DNA of 64,000 nucleotides. Source: an uncultured Bacteroidota bacterium (GTDB lineage: Bacteria; Bacteroidota; Bacteroidia; B-17B0; Aurantibacillaceae). The notes beneath the pieces are model-generated. The model made no database searches. It had not been told where the DNA came from and was given only the letters and a program-made list of their open reading frames with translations. Position 1 is the stretch's first letter. Each line of letters opens with the position of its first letter. The stretch covers positions 310,001 through 374,000 of the forward strand of contig CALMVZ010000012.1 in the NCBI GenBank assembly GCA_937873155.1. Direction: 5' to 3'. The translations under genes were made by a program, and so were the position numbers. Of this stretch, positions 63,503-64,000 are shown piece after piece.

Positions 63503-64000
63503 TTGAAAAAAGGTCTGCTCATATTCTTATCGGTTTTATCGGTTCTTTCCGTTGCCCAGGTAGGCGGGCCAACCACTTACCGTTTTCTTGAGATCCCGAT
63601 GCCTGCAAGGGCTGCGGCTTTAGGAGGCAACAGCATGTGTATCTGGGGAGATGATATCAATCTTTATTATAGCAACCCTGCTCTTTTGCATAAAGGCTGC
63701 GTTAAACAAGTTGCATTAAATTACAACAATTACATTGCCGACATGAACTTCGGGAATGTAGCTTATGCCCATCATGTAGATAAAATAGGAACTTTCGCTG
63801 GCGGCATCCAATTCTTCGATTATGGAAAATTTGACAGACGTGATGAATATGATGTGAATGAAGGAACATTCCGTGCAGCTGATTATTCTTTGAACTTAAC
63901 TTTTGCGCGCCGTTTAAAAGATACAAGCTTCAGCTTTGGCGCTACTTTAAAAACTATCTATTCGCATTACGATGTTTACAGGTCTTTCGGGAACGCTGTT
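63503..64000 (+). CDS. porQ: Type IX secretion system protein PorQ (cut by window edge)
   Basis: 166 codons, starting at TTG 63503; a TAA stop immediately precedes it, so no longer start is possible. Signal peptide KKGLLIFLSVLSVLSVAQ; the family signature GGPTTYRFLEIPMPARAAAL, then WGDDINLYYSNPALLHKG and the barrel strands FGNVAYAHHVDKIGTFAGGI. PorQ belongs to the PorV/FadL-like outer-membrane barrels of the T9SS attachment complex. It is next to a T9SS cargo protein and, with the gldN at 39.6 kb, marks the window as T9SS-positive. The C-terminus lies outside. Confidence 0.88.
   Translation, partial: MKKGLLIFLSVLSVLSVAQVGGPTTYRFLEIPMPARAAALGGNSMCIWGDDINLYYSNPALLHKGCVKQVALNYNNYIADMNFGNVAYAHHVDKIGTFAGGIQFFDYGKFDRRDEYDVNEGTFRAADYSLNLTFARRLKDTSFSFGATLKTIYSHYDVYRSFGNAV

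Noticed and set aside
1-64000. tRNA, rRNA or prophage/integrative element
   Set aside because: No tRNA-like cloverleaf, rRNA segment, integrase or phage structural gene was noticed on either strand.

Overview
The window comes from a member of the Bacteroidota, class Bacteroidia; I cannot place it below class with confidence. The evidence is type IX secretion (T9SS) components (GldN, PorQ), seven likely secreted proteins of which six end in recognisable T9SS sorting domains, a TonB-dependent receptor with a carboxypeptidase-regulatory-like N-terminus, Bacteroidota-type promoters (TTTG, about 19 bp, TAnnTTTG), no Shine-Dalgarno signals, the futalosine menaquinone gene mqnE, and several dispersed palindromic repeat families.

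Layout. 1-1834 (-): C-terminally cut TPR sensor with a SpoIIE/PP2C phosphatase domain. 1862-19571 (-): one merged str-S10-spc-alpha ribosomal operon running rpsL-rpsG-fusA-rpsJ-rplC-D-W-B-rpsS-rplV-rpsC-rplP-rpmC-rpsQ-rplN-X-E-rpsN-rpsH-rplF-R-rpsE-rpmD-rplO-secY-infA-rpmJ-rpsM-rpsK-rpsD-rpoA-rplQ, with a promoter before rpsL and a strong terminator after rplQ. tuf and map are absent, and short palindromes sit in several of its gaps. 19.7-31.5 kb: an AAA-type ATPase, two related T9SS cargo proteins with SBBP repeats, a DUF3078 outer-membrane protein, mqnE, a secreted protein with a caspase-like His/Cys pattern, and an NHL-repeat T9SS protein. 31.5-40.4 kb: mnmA, a MORN protein, recQ, a TonB-dependent receptor, a helical-repeat protein with a small partner, and an isolated gldN. 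40.6-46.1 kb: a large PNGase F-like T9SS protein, accD and class I aldolase. 46.2-51.3 kb (-): a partner-switching module with a SiaA-like membrane PP2C sensor carrying a two-component-type beta-propeller, a lipoprotein, a SiaB-family kinase and a SiaC-family phosphoprotein, closed by two tandem terminators. 51.4-55.6 kb: asnB-type amidotransferase, a GT4 glycosyltransferase and a tryptophan-dioxygenase-family protein. 55.66-56.98 kb: an IS200/RAYT-like Y1 transposase inside a dense cluster of REP-like palindromes. 57.0-62.1 kb (+): a tight five-gene operon with a T9SS protein, a UbiA prenyltransferase, a secreted terpene-cyclase-fold protein, a lipoprotein with an AttH/CrtC-like C-terminus and a second, catalytically degenerate UbiA-like membrane protein. 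62.1-64 kb: another T9SS protein and the start of porQ.

The strongest candidates for something undescribed are the UbiA/toroid/AttH-like/pseudo-UbiA operon (57.0-62.1 kb), the REP-RAYT cluster whose transposase ORF ends inside a REP, and the Sia-like switch with a periplasmic propeller sensor. Promoter positions also correct several gene starts and suggest that many mRNAs here have 5' leaders of zero to a few bases; recQ appears to lack any standard start codon before its conserved N-terminal motif.
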